Shown: piece by piece, positions 1 to 8,360 of the stretch
Layout: each line of letters begins with the position of its first letter
Position numbering within the stretch: the stretch's first letter is position 1
NCBI GenBank assembly: GCA_021324015.1
Contig: JAJPJX010000028.1
Location: 1 to 43,514, forward strand
Reading direction: 5' to 3'
From: Solibacteraceae bacterium
GTDB taxonomy: Bacteria; Acidobacteriota; Terriglobia; Bryobacterales; Bryobacteraceae
Length of the DNA stretch: 43,514 nt
The notes under the pieces: generated by a model
Database searches by the model: none
Told to the model about the DNA's origin: nothing
Seen by the model: the letters and a program-made list of their open reading frames with translations, nothing else
Position numbers and translations under genes: made by a program

Positions 1-2965
1 CCAGGAAGAAGCCGGCAGGACCGTGAAAACGGTTCAGGAAGGGCATCTCCCACACATAATGCGCCACGAAGTTGTGGCGGATGTCGAAGTTATAGGGCCC
101 GCGGGCCGCATTGAGGTTACGCGGATCCTGCACCAGGATGCCTTCATTGCCACCCGCTTCGCCGACGCCCAGCGCCTTGCCGTAGGTGTACGCCAGGCCG
201 AACGTGAACCCTTGCGCGTAACGCTTCTCGGCGGTCACTTGCAGGGAGTGGTAATCTCCATTGGCGTAGCTGTCCAGAAACCGGATGGTGCCCAGGCCGC
301 GCACCACCCCGCTGTCGTAATACTGCTGATAGGGGCGGCGCACATCGATATTGGTGCTGGGTGACGGGTCGGGCGAATTGAAGTTACCGATGGAGTTGGA
401 GATGTGCGTGGACTTATTGCCCACGTAAGCCACCGTCAGCACGGTCTGGAGGGGCAGTTCGCGCTGGAGGTCGAAGCTCCACTCCCAGACGGTGGGCTGT
501 TTGGTGTTGGGCGCCACCATGAGCAGATTAGTCCGCGCGGGCGACTTGCCCGAACCTGCGAAGGGGTTATCCAGAGTGAGGATGGGCACGTTCGGGGCGA
601 AGACGCGGGTCACTTCGCTGGCCGTCTGGCCGTTGGCGGTGACCGGAATGGTGGAGTAGGGGTTCGTCACGGCGTTGTAGAGCAGGCTGCCGGAGAGCGG
701 AGGCATCAGGTTCAGGATCGTGTAGTTGTTCATGTGCTCCACGCTCGAGAAGTATCCTCCACCGGCGCGAATCACCCACTTGTCGGTGGGACGGAAGGCG
801 ATACCCAGGCGCGGCTCGAAGGAGCCTGGGCCGGCCGGCCAGAGGGGAATGGCGCCCGCCGCACTCGGCCGTCCCGGAGGAATCACCGTAGGCAGTGCGC
901 CGACGCCCGGCACGCTGGTGGTCTGGACCAGGCTCAGGGTGCGCCAATAGCCGCCCGCGTCCACCGGGGTATCGTAACGGTCCCAACGCAGCCCGGCGTT
1001 GACCGTGAGGCGTGAACTGGGCTTCCATTCGTCGAGGAAGTAAGCGGCGAACCGGTTCGCCCGCGGCAGCGTCAACGGGAAGCCCTCCCCGGTGCTGACG
1101 CTATCGGGATAGCCCATCATGAACGAGGCGAAATCGAAGCCGGATTCGAGCGAACTGAAGTTCTCCGAGCCGCGCGGAATGTTGGCGGCGGCGCGCGTGA
1201 TGCGGATGTAGCGGTACTCGAAGCCGGCCTTGAGGCTGTGGCGGTTCCGCACGAAGGTAATGCCGTCGGACCACTGGTAATTGGCCAGGCGGTCGTAGCC
1301 GTTGCCGCCGTCGCGGTCGCCGAGGCTCAGTCCGGTATCCCCGAAGCTGAGCGGCGGAATACCCGCCTCGCGCGGAGTGAACGGCCGGTTGTTGTCGGTG
1401 GCCACACGGAACTGGCCGATGCCCAGCGAGTCGATGTTGAAGTTGGTATTCGAGCGCGGATTGAAGGTGTCGTCGTTGGCAATATTGAAGCCGAAGTGAA
1501 GCTCGTTGATGGTGGTGGGGCTGAAGGTGTGGATCCACTGGCTCGCCAGGTTGGTCGCCCGCGACGTCAGGAAGTAAGGGAAGCTGGGGTTGATGTAGTT
1601 CTGATACCACTCGGAACGATCCAAAGCGATGCGCCCGAAGATCTTGTCCGAGGAGCGGAATTCGTGATCGCCGCGGGCATAGAACTGATTTTGCGAAATG
1701 GTCTGCGGAACCGCGGAGCGGTTGGTGAAATCCAGCAGGTCCGCCTGCTGGAACTGGGGCTGCGGGAGATACTGGAGCGTATTCATGGCGCCCTGGCTCA
1801 GGCGCGAGGCGGGAATGATGTTGTTGGCGATGGGCAGGCCATTCAGCGGATCGAAGAGCTGAATGGGGTCGCGATAGTTCTTCCCCGTAGCCGGGTTGAT
1901 GTTGGGGTGCAGCAACTCGGAAAAGTTGCCCGTGCGGAACAATTGATCCGGATACCAGGCGGTCTGCACGGACTCCTGCGTCGTGCGCCGGCCTTCATAG
2001 TCGAACGCCCAGAAAGTGCGGTTCTTGCCGTTATAGAGCTTGGGAATCAGCACCGGCCCGCTCAGGACGGCGCCGAACTGGTTCTGGCGCAGGCGGTCCT
2101 TGGGGAGCAATGTGGCCGTGGGCGGAGCCTGAAAGTTCAGAAAGTAGTTGGTGGCGTCCAGTTTGTCGTTGCGCAGAAACTCGAACAGCGTGCCGTGCAA
2201 GTCGTTGCTGCCTGCCTTCATGGTGATTTGCACCTGAGCGCCGGAACCCTGGCCGAACTCGGCGGAGTACGAACTGGTCTGAACCTTGAACTCTTCGACG
2301 GCGTCGATCGAGGGCGTGAAAATGGTGATGTGCGTGCGTGGCTCCTTGGCGTCCACGCCATCCAGCAGGATGTTGGCGGAAATCTCGCGTTGGCCATTGG
2401 CAATCACCGAGATGCCCGCGCCGGGAATCGGGAAGCCGCCCTGCGTGGGATCGGCCTGCCCGCCGGTGCGCGTACCGATTTGCACCCCCGCGACCATGGC
2501 GGCGAGCATCTGCATGTTCCGGCCATTGAGCGGCAACTCCGTGATGCGCTTGTTCTCGATCACCTGGCCGACCGTGGCGTCGTCGGTCTTCAAGGCCACG
2601 GCTTCCGCGGTGACCTCCACTTTTTCGGTGAGTGCGCCGACCTCGAGTTTAAAATCCACGCGGGCTTTTTCCTGCGTGGCCACCTTGACGCCCGTCACAG
2701 TCCCGGTCTTAAAACCAGGCGCTTCCACGGTGACGTTGTACTCGCCGATATCGGCGGCGGGAAAGCTGTATTCCCCGCCGGAACCCGTGGTCGTGGCCCG
2801 GACCTCACCCGTGGACGCGCGCGTCACGGTAACTTTGGCTCCGGCAATGGCCGCGCCGCTTTGGTCAGTTACAAAACCCAGGATCTCGGACGCGGTCGTC
2901 TGCCCGAAAAGACTTACAGCCAACCCGGTAGCGAGAAACGCTGCGAAAAACCAATTGCGTAGCAT
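1..2965 (-). CDS. TonB-dependent receptor, Oar-like (partial, C-terminus outside window)
   Basis: Outer-membrane receptor for TonB-energised uptake; ligand unknown. The frame runs 988 codons from ATG 2965 to the window edge without a stop, so the end of the barrel is missing. Seen: a signal peptide (about residues 1-22, hydrophobic, ending near SLFGQ), a carboxypeptidase-regulatory-like beta-sandwich (about 27-115), and the plug motif ELPLNGRN at 143-150, followed by long barrel sequence rich in alternating aromatic residues. This architecture, without a SusD partner, is typical of acidobacterial Oar-like receptors (family knowledge). A G-rich tract (GGGGGG, then TTGGT) precedes the ATG and a promoter-like TTGACA-17-TACCCT lies at 3000-3028. 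Long open frames on the opposite strand are high-GC shadows. Family is certain; substrate cannot be read from sequence. Confidence 0.93.
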   Translation of the reverse strand, partial: MLRNWFFAAFLATGLAVSLFGQTTASEILGFVTDQSGAAIAGAKVTVTRASTGEVRATTTGSGGEYSFPAADIGEYNVTVEAPGFKTGTVTGVKVATQEKARVDFKLEVGALTEKVEVTAEAVALKTDDATVGQVIENKRITELPLNGRNMQMLAAMVAGVQIGTRTGGQADPTQGGFPIPGAGISVIANGQREISANILLDGVDAKEPRTHITIFTPSIDAVEEFKVQTSSYSAEFGQGSGAQVQITMKAGSNDLHGTLFEFLRNDKLDATNYFLNFQAPPTATLLPKDRLRQNQFGAVLSGPVLIPKLYNGKNRTFWAFDYEGRRTTQESVQTAWYPDQLFRTGNFSELLHPNINPATGKNYRDPIQLFDPLNGLPIANNIIPASRLSQGAMNTLQYLPQPQFQQADLLDFTNRSAVPQTISQNQFYARGDHEFRSSDKIFGRIALDRSEWYQNYINPSFPYFLTSRATNLASQWIHTFSPTTINELHFGFNIANDDTFNPRSNTNFNIDSLGIGQFRVATDNNRPFTPREAGIPPLSFGDTGLSLGDRDGGNGYDRLANYQWSDGITFVRNRHSLKAGFEYRYIRITRAAANIPRGSENFSSLESGFDFASFMMGYPDSVSTGEGFPLTLPRANRFAAYFLDEWKPSSRLTVNAGLRWDRYDTPVDAGGYWRTLSLVQTTSVPGVGALPTVIPPGRPSAAGAIPLWPAGPGSFEPRLGIAFRPTDKWVIRAGGGYFSSVEHMNNYTILNLMPPLSGSLLYNAVTNPYSTIPVTANGQTASEVTRVFAPNVPILTLDNPFAGSGKSPARTNLLMVAPNTKQPTVWEWSFDLQRELPLQTVLTVAYVGNKSTHISNSIGNFNSPDPSPSTNIDVRRPYQQYYDSGVVRGLGTIRFLDSYANGDYHSLQVTAEKRYAQGFTFGLAYTYGKALGVGEAGGNEGILVQDPRNLNAARGPYNFDIRHNFVAHYVWEMPFLNRFHGPAGFFL

Positions 2966-2999
2966 ACCAACCCCCCGTGGGTTAATTTGTGTTGGAGCG

Positions 3000-3028
3000 A
3001 GGGTAAACCGAAAGAGGATTGCTGTCAA
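3000..3028 (-). promoter_or_regulatory. Putative sigma70-type promoter of the first receptor
   Basis: On the minus strand TTGACA (3028-3023) is followed by a 17-base spacer and TACCCT (3005-3000). The -35 is perfect and the -10 matches three of six consensus positions. It lies 35 bases upstream of the receptor ATG. A perfect dyad (3027-3046) overlaps the upstream edge of the -35. Confidence 0.5.
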
Positions 3029-3046
3029 GCCGGAACTTACCGGCTT
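3027..3046. repeat. Inverted repeat, 7-bp arms with 6-bp centre
   Basis: Plus strand AAGCCGG, AACTTA, CCGGCTT: a perfect dyad between the end of the mutarotase-like gene (3057) and the receptor's -35. On the plus strand it is followed by TTTTACAG, so it could look like a terminator in that direction, but no plus-strand gene leads into it. On the minus strand no T-run follows. It may be an operator or a weak terminator for the upstream gene; the sequence does not decide. Confidence 0.5.
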
Positions 3047-3056
3047 TTACAGATTT

Positions 3057-4040
3057 TTACGGTTGCCGCGGCAGTGTGTAGAAATTATAGGTAATGGTCC
3101 AGCTAGCCTCGCGGCCCGGCTCGATATGCATTTCGGTGTATGGTTCCGGGCAGAAAGTGGTGCGGATGGACCAGAAGACTACCTTGGAGAGCGGCCGATT
3201 GCCGGTGATCCGTACGCCCGCGCCGGCTTTGCGGTGTTCCAGGCGGATCTGATAGTCCTTGGCGTCATTGCCATAGCCCTCGAGCTCCCCGTAGACGCTT
3301 TGACCCTGTTCCAGTTCCTGGTGGTAAACCACGCGGCCGCCCTCAAGAGACGCCGGACCGGTGAGCGGGCGCGCGGCGCGCAACTCGAAGGGAAACTCCA
3401 CCAGCGCGTCGGGACCCGTGGGCTGACCGTCGATCACGAAAAAGTTGTGGTCGTACTGGGAGGTCTGAATCGCGCGCGTGCCGGTGTTGCGGAGCGAATG
3501 ATCGAGCACCAGGACGGGCTTGTCCGGTTCCAGGCGCGCGGTTTTGCGATACACGTAGGCGTAGCCGTTGGGCCCGTTCAACTCGTGGATGAAGGTGATT
3601 CGATCGTTGCCCTTTTCGACCGTCCACTTGCCATGGTCCATAATTTCGTAAGTGTGGAAGCCCTGGTAGTGCGGCTCATCGGGCTTGCGCACCACGCCCA
3701 CGCCGATGCGGATAAAGCCCTCACCCGCCTTGGCCTCGTCGTAGCCCAGGCCGGCGCCGTTAGTGCGGAACTCCTCCACCGGCCCCATGATGGCGTCGTG
3801 GATTTCGGGATCATAGCGCTCGAACCATTTCCCGAAATACTCGTGGCCGCGATAGCGCAGACTGTAGATCACGCCGGACCAGTCGAAGCGCGTGCCGCGG
3901 TAGTAGCCGGCCTGCGCATCCGGCAGGTAGAACTTCGCATGGATCTGGCCATTGGAGATTTCGGCTTCCGGCGGACCGGCAGCGGCGCCGGCCGCAGGGC
4001 TGAGCGAAAGGACACACGCAAGCAGGGCGGCTTGTTTCAC
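3057..4040 (-). CDS. Secreted galactose-mutarotase-fold hypothetical protein
   Basis: 327-residue exported protein of unknown function. The start is GTG 4040: GGAGGA stands six bases upstream, and translation from there opens with an ideal signal peptide (VKQAALLACVLSLSPAAGAAAG). An in-frame ATG at 4067 would add nine charged residues before it. The mature part is beta-rich, with many aromatic and charged residues and motifs such as RFDWSGVIYSL, DHSLRNTG and YDHNFF. These resemble aldose-1-epimerase/galactose-mutarotase-like carbohydrate-binding folds (pattern judgement, no search done). It sits downstream of nothing on its own strand except the D-cysteine desulfhydrase region, which is divergent, and upstream of the receptor. 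A role in handling sugars at the surface is inference only. Confidence 0.8.
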   Translation of the reverse strand: MKQAALLACVLSLSPAAGAAAGPPEAEISNGQIHAKFYLPDAQAGYYRGTRFDWSGVIYSLRYRGHEYFGKWFERYDPEIHDAIMGPVEEFRTNGAGLGYDEAKAGEGFIRIGVGVVRKPDEPHYQGFHTYEIMDHGKWTVEKGNDRITFIHELNGPNGYAYVYRKTARLEPDKPVLVLDHSLRNTGTRAIQTSQYDHNFFVIDGQPTGPDALVEFPFELRAARPLTGPASLEGGRVVYHQELEQGQSVYGELEGYGNDAKDYQIRLEHRKAGAGVRITGNRPLSKVVFWSIRTTFCPEPYTEMHIEPGREASWTITYNFYTLPRQP

Positions 4041-4113
4041 CGGATTCCTCCGTCGAGCCTCTACCATAGTCCGGGGCGGCCGGGCCGGTCAAGACGCGGT
4101 GTAAGATGTTGGG

Positions 4114-5172
4114 GTGTCCATAGGGTCCCAGCCGCGATTCTCCTTGGCCGCTCTCCCGACGCCTCTGGGGGAAGCGCGGCGTTTGCGCGATGCCCTGGGA
4201 GGGCAGAGCCGCTGCCCGCGCATTCTGATCAAGCGCGACGACCTGACGGGTCTGGCCTTCGGCGGCAACAAGGCGCGCAAACTGGAGTTCCTGACGGGCG
4301 ACGCCCTGCGGCAGGGAGCCACGGTGCTGGTGACTTCGGGCGCCGTGCAATCGAACCACGCTCGCATGACGGCGGCCGCGGCGCGGGCTGCCGGGATGCG
4401 CGCGGCGCTGGTGCTGACGGCCAGCGAGCCACACCCGGAATCGCAAGGCAACCTTCTGATCGACCGGCTGCTGGGGGCCGAAGTTCACTTTATCGAGCCG
4501 AGCCCGGACCCCAAGGTCGCCATCGGGGACGGTGAGGCAGCTAAGATCGCCGAGGTGATGGAGAGTTTGCGCGTCCGGGGCGAGACACCGTACCTGATCC
4601 CGGTGGGCGGATCGAGCCCGACCGGCGCGTTGGGCTATGTGACCGGCACGCTGGAACTGGTGACCCAACTGTTCCACATGGGGGAGTCACCCAGCCGCCT
4701 GTACTTCGCCAATGGCTCGCGGGGTACGCAGGCCGGCCTCGTATTGGGGGCCAGGATGTACAGTGCGCCATACCAGGTCTACGGCGTGGCCGTGAGCGGC
4801 GGCGAGCCGGAGAAAACCCGGCGAGCCCTGCGCATCGCCAGCCAGGCTGCCGAGATGCTCGGCGCGCGGGTCAGCCTCTCGACCGAGGATTTTGCAAACG
4901 ACGAGCGCTACATCGGACCGGGTTACGGCATTCCCACGGCAGGCTGCCTGGAGGCGATCCGGCTGTTAGCCCGCACGGAAGGCATCCTGCTCGACCCGGT
5001 CTACACTGGCAAGGCCATGTCGGGGCTGATCGACCACGTGCGCCAGGGCGCGCTCGACCCCGGCGATACGGTGGTATTTCTGCACACCGGCGGCACCCCG
5101 GCGCTGTTCGCGTACCTCCACGACCTGGGCCCGGCGTTCATTCCAGACCCGCCCGGTGGCGGTCCGCGGTGA
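4114..5172 (+). CDS. dcyD: D-cysteine desulfhydrase / ACC deaminase-family PLP enzyme
   Basis: 352-residue PLP enzyme of the D-cysteine desulfhydrase/1-aminocyclopropane-1-carboxylate deaminase group (tryptophan-synthase-beta fold, type II). Family members convert D-cysteine to pyruvate, sulfide and ammonia, or deaminate ACC. Seen: GLAFGGNKARKLE with the Schiff-base lysine at Lys53, the SGAVQSNHARMTA substrate segment, a glycine-rich phosphate-binding region, and FLHTGGTPALF near the end. Start is GTG 4114; no strong Shine-Dalgarno is visible. It is cytosolic, with no leader. Its last 35 bases overlap the end of the convergent MFS gene. Desulfhydrase and ACC deaminase activities cannot be separated by eye; desulfhydrase is the commoner assignment. 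Confidence 0.9.
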   Translation: MSIGSQPRFSLAALPTPLGEARRLRDALGGQSRCPRILIKRDDLTGLAFGGNKARKLEFLTGDALRQGATVLVTSGAVQSNHARMTAAAARAAGMRAALVLTASEPHPESQGNLLIDRLLGAEVHFIEPSPDPKVAIGDGEAAKIAEVMESLRVRGETPYLIPVGGSSPTGALGYVTGTLELVTQLFHMGESPSRLYFANGSRGTQAGLVLGARMYSAPYQVYGVAVSGGEPEKTRRALRIASQAAEMLGARVSLSTEDFANDERYIGPGYGIPTAGCLEAIRLLARTEGILLDPVYTGKAMSGLIDHVRQGALDPGDTVVFLHTGGTPALFAYLHDLGPAFIPDPPGGGPR

Positions 5173-6376
5173 ACTGAGAGGCCACCACCGCGATCATGAA
5201 TGCGGCCGTGATCATGGTGGCGGCAGCCCCCCAGCCCATCAGCCCGGTGATTCCCAGGGAGTTCTTCCAAAGGCCCGCCAGGAAGATGGCGGCGCTGCCG
5301 GAAAGCCCGCCCATCATGTTGAGCACTCCGGTTCCCAGGCCGTAGTTGCGCTCGGAAATGACGTCGTAGGTCGCGGCGAAGTGGTTGGCCATGTACAGCC
5401 CGGCGGTCAGGCCGAACACGCTGGCGCCCACCTTCAGCAGGAAGAGCGAGTGGGCGGAAATCGCCAGATACGCAAACGGCGAGCAGAGCAGCAGGCCGAT
5501 GCCGCAGATGTAGAACCGGCCGCCACGGATGCGCTTGCCGAAGCGATCGCCCAGGATGCCGCCGATCACCACGCCGATGGCCGAACTGGTTTGCAGGTAG
5601 ACGGTGGCGGTGAAGCCGCTCTCGGTCATGGAGAGGTGGTAACGCTCGTAGATGAAGTTGGGCAGCCACGCATAGAGCATCCACAGCATCACGCAGAAGG
5701 CGAAGAACGCCGCGATGAGCGCCAGGTAGGATCGCGCGCGGAGAATGGCCAGCGGCGAGGCGGCGCCGGCTTTCTTCACCGCGGGCTTCAGGGGAGGCAA
5801 GCCCCGGAAGACGAAGACAAGCAGGGCCGCGTAAGCGGCGCCCAGCACCGTGAGCGAGTAAAAGCCTGGCCGCCAGCCGATGTTGTCGCCGATCCAGCCG
5901 CCGTACCAGCCGCCCGCCACGATGCCGATAAACTGCGCCGTGGCGTGGGTGGCGAGCGCCCGCGAGCGCGTCGAGCCGGTGTGTAAAGCCGCAATCAACC
6001 CCAGGGCGGCCGGCACGTACATGGACTCCATGATGCCCATGACCACCCGCCAGGTCAGGAACTCGCCCACAGACCGGCTGATGGCCGTGCCCAGCGTAGC
6101 CAGGCTCCAGAGCGCCAGGCTGGCCGCCACCACGCGGTCGCGCCGCAGCACATCGGCAATCCGGCCGGTTAGCGGCATGCACAGCGAATAGACGGACACA
6201 AAAAGCGATCCCACCAGGCCGAGTTGCGCGTCCGTGAAACCCAGATCTCTCTTCAGCGCGGGAAAGATGGAAAAGACCACCTGGCGGTCCAGGTAGTTGA
6301 TGACGTAGGCCAGCCAGAGCACGGCGACCACCACCCAGGCGAAGCGGGTGACGCCGTTCTCAGAGTTGGGCGACAT
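5138..6376 (-). CDS. MFS transporter
   Basis: 412-residue inner-membrane major facilitator with about 12 hydrophobic segments. Seen: a first helix opening FAWVVVAVLWLAYVINYLDRQ, a loop 2-3 signature-like GRIADVLRRDR, and a basic central loop (PLKPAVKKAGA) between the two six-helix halves. The YVINYLDRQ start of helix 1 is common in spinster/anion-symporter-like MFS proteins. Start is ATG 6376, giving a 17-base overlap with the upstream deacylase gene, so the two are probably translationally coupled. An ATG 39 bases further upstream would only extend the hydrophilic N-terminus. With the amidohydrolase and AstE-type deacylase it forms a three-gene unit, suggesting uptake of an acylated or amide compound or export of its product (inference). 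Confidence 0.92.
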   Translation of the reverse strand: MSPNSENGVTRFAWVVVAVLWLAYVINYLDRQVVFSIFPALKRDLGFTDAQLGLVGSLFVSVYSLCMPLTGRIADVLRRDRVVAASLALWSLATLGTAISRSVGEFLTWRVVMGIMESMYVPAALGLIAALHTGSTRSRALATHATAQFIGIVAGGWYGGWIGDNIGWRPGFYSLTVLGAAYAALLVFVFRGLPPLKPAVKKAGAASPLAILRARSYLALIAAFFAFCVMLWMLYAWLPNFIYERYHLSMTESGFTATVYLQTSSAIGVVIGGILGDRFGKRIRGGRFYICGIGLLLCSPFAYLAISAHSLFLLKVGASVFGLTAGLYMANHFAATYDVISERNYGLGTGVLNMMGGLSGSAAIFLAGLWKNSLGITGLMGWGAAATMITAAFMIAVVASQFTADRHRAGLE

Positions 6377-7376
6377 CTTTGGCGATGACGTACAGGGTGG
6401 TTCCCTTGGTGACATGCGCCGGGAAGTGCATCATGAGCAGCACGCCGGAGCGGTGGGCGCGCAGCTCGGCCGCGGGCGAGGAATGGTCGGAGAAGTCGTG
6501 CAGGCGCCCCAGCAACTGGCCCTGCTGCACATCCTCGCCGAGATCCACGGTGGGTTCCCAAATGCCGTCGCGGGGGCTGGGAATGTAATCCTCGAGGTTT
6601 TCCGCCGTAACCAGGCGTGGCGGCGTGGCGCGTTTCGGATCGATCTTGACGGTCTCTCCGGGCAGGAGGCGGTAGTGCCGGAGAACATTCTTGACGCCTT
6701 CGTAAGCGTGCAGCGTGCCGGTGCGGCTGACCGATTCCCCATAGCCGAACTCGCCGCCAATGGTGATCTTGCCCTCGGCTTCGGCCTCGTCGGTGAGAAG
6801 GCCGGAGGCCATCTGGCTCGAATAGATCATGATGAAGGGCGGATCGAACAGCGCCGCCACTTCGGCGATCTCCTTCCGCAGCGTCGGATCCGGGATCGGG
6901 TGGAAGGACGTGCACAGAGCGAAGCCGCCTTCGTTGCCGCCGGAGTGAATATCCAGTACCACGCGCACTTGCGGAAATACCCGCGTCTTGACGAAATTCG
7001 AGATGCGGTACGAGATGCTGCCGCGGGGATTGCCCGGGAAGGCCCGGTTCATGTTCACGCCGTCGAGCGGGGAGACGCGACGGTTGGCCACGCAGGCGCT
7101 CTCGCTCAACTGCGGCATCAGGATCACGCGGCCGCAGATTTCCGCGGGATCGAGATCCCGGCACAGGCGCTTGACCGCCACCTGTCCTTCCCACTCGTTG
7201 CCGTGGGTGCCGCCGAAGGCCACCACACCGGGCCGCGGGCCATCCTCGCGCAAGCCGTTGATGACGGTCAGCGGCACCAGCGAATATCCCCAGCTCGAGT
7301 CCAGGTGGAACGCTACCTGGTAGTGGTGTTTGCCGGGTTTCGAGAAATCAATCTTGGAGGGATCGTAGACGACCAT
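6360..7376 (-). CDS. Succinylglutamate desuccinylase/aspartoacylase (AstE/AspA) family deacylase
   Basis: 338-residue zinc-dependent deacylase of the M14-like AstE/AspA family, which removes an N-acyl group from amino acids or related compounds. Seen: the zinc motif GGTHGNEWEG with His58 and Glu61, the third ligand His144 in DIHSGG, the substrate-binding VNMNRAFPG segment, and a C-terminal beta-barrel part. Start is ATG 7376 because GGGAGA lies five bases upstream; a TTG at 7388 in the same frame has no better site. It lies 35 bases downstream of the amidohydrolase stop and overlaps the MFS start by 17 bases. Within the family it resembles N-acetyl-diaminobutyrate deacetylase-like members more than classical AstE, but the substrate is not readable. 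Confidence 0.88.
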   Translation of the reverse strand: MVVYDPSKIDFSKPGKHHYQVAFHLDSSWGYSLVPLTVINGLREDGPRPGVVAFGGTHGNEWEGQVAVKRLCRDLDPAEICGRVILMPQLSESACVANRRVSPLDGVNMNRAFPGNPRGSISYRISNFVKTRVFPQVRVVLDIHSGGNEGGFALCTSFHPIPDPTLRKEIAEVAALFDPPFIMIYSSQMASGLLTDEAEAEGKITIGGEFGYGESVSRTGTLHAYEGVKNVLRHYRLLPGETVKIDPKRATPPRLVTAENLEDYIPSPRDGIWEPTVDLGEDVQQGQLLGRLHDFSDHSSPAAELRAHRSGVLLMMHFPAHVTKGTTLYVIAKDVAQL

Positions 7377-7411
7377 AGGTTCTCCCAACCGGACAGGCGA
7401 AAGCGCCGGCC

Positions 7412-8259
7412 CTACGCTTCGATTTCCAGGATGTCCAGCGTGTTGCGGTAAAACATGCGCTCCATGGCGTCCATGTTGAGGCGCGGGAGCGAGGTGCCTC
7501 GAGCATGCAGTTCAGTTTTCGCATCTCGTCCAGGCTCGCCTTCACCGTGGTGAACGGATAGTCGCTGCCGATCAGCACCTTGTCCCAGACGCCGTATTCC
7601 TGCACCAGCATCAGCGAGTGGTAGAGCTGGAACGGGCGGTAGTGCAACGCGGAGCAATCCGAATAGACGTTCGGGTGTTTACGAATCACCACGGCGCACT
7701 CCCCTTCGTAAGGGTGCGAGAGATGCGCCATGATGATCTTCACCTTGGGGAAGCGGATAGCCACGTCATCCAGGTGGCGCGGCAAGGTGCAGTCCAGGGG
7801 CGCCTGCGAGATGAAGGTCGTGCCGGTGTGCAGCAGCACGGGCAGGTTGTGCCGGGTGGCGTATTCCCAAAGATGATCGAGCTCCCGCGAATTGGGATAG
7901 AAGCCGGCGTACATGGAGAGCAGTTTGATGCCCTTGAACTTCAGGTCCTGGTGCCCCTCCTGGAGTTCGTCCTGCCAGCCAGGCTGGGTGGGGTCCACGG
8001 ACAGGAAGCCGATCAACTTGTCCGAATGCGCCCGCACGTATTCCGCCACATCGCGATCGGGCACCCAGATGCCGGAGAGTTTGGCCTTGCCGCCGAACAC
8101 GATGGTCTTGTCGCATTCGAGCGCGCCGGCGTGATAATCCTCCCAGCGGACCGTGAGATCCACCTCGACGCCCGCGCGCGCGCGCCGCGACTGCTCCGCG
8201 AAACCCTGGGTGAAGTGATCGGGATAACGAAAATAGTGGCTGTGAACGTCTACGAGCAT
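7412..8259 (-). CDS. Amidohydrolase 2 family protein with apparent C-terminal frameshift
   Basis: Metal-dependent hydrolase or decarboxylase of the amidohydrolase_2 TIM-barrel family. Seen: MLVDVHSHYF (HxH metal motif), LLHTGTTF, IIMAHLSHPYEGE and the barrel-end IGSDYPFTTV. Start is ATG 8259, which places the HxH motif at the N-terminus as usual. After EMRKLNCMLE the zero frame reads into unrelated sequence that continues to a stop at 7348. The -1/+2 alternative frame continues sensibly as GTSLPRLNMDAMERMFYRN and stops at 7412. One base (a C in the plus-strand CC at 7497-7498) appears missing. The coordinates here follow the reconstructed product of about 282 residues. The barrel and metal site are intact, so this is either a sequencing error or a recent lesion affecting only the last 30 residues. 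Confidence 0.82.
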
Positions 8260-8360
8260 CAGTTTTCTCTGGCACATCATACATCGGACCAACCGGAGTG
8301 CGATATACTGAGGGCACACACCGCCAGGATCCAGGCCATAGGGATGGACGGAGGGTAGTA

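Noticed and set aside
1238-2962. A 574-codon plus-strand frame opposite the first receptor
   Set aside because: Antisense to a clear receptor reading frame with signal peptide, plug and barrel motifs; composition is typical of a shadow.
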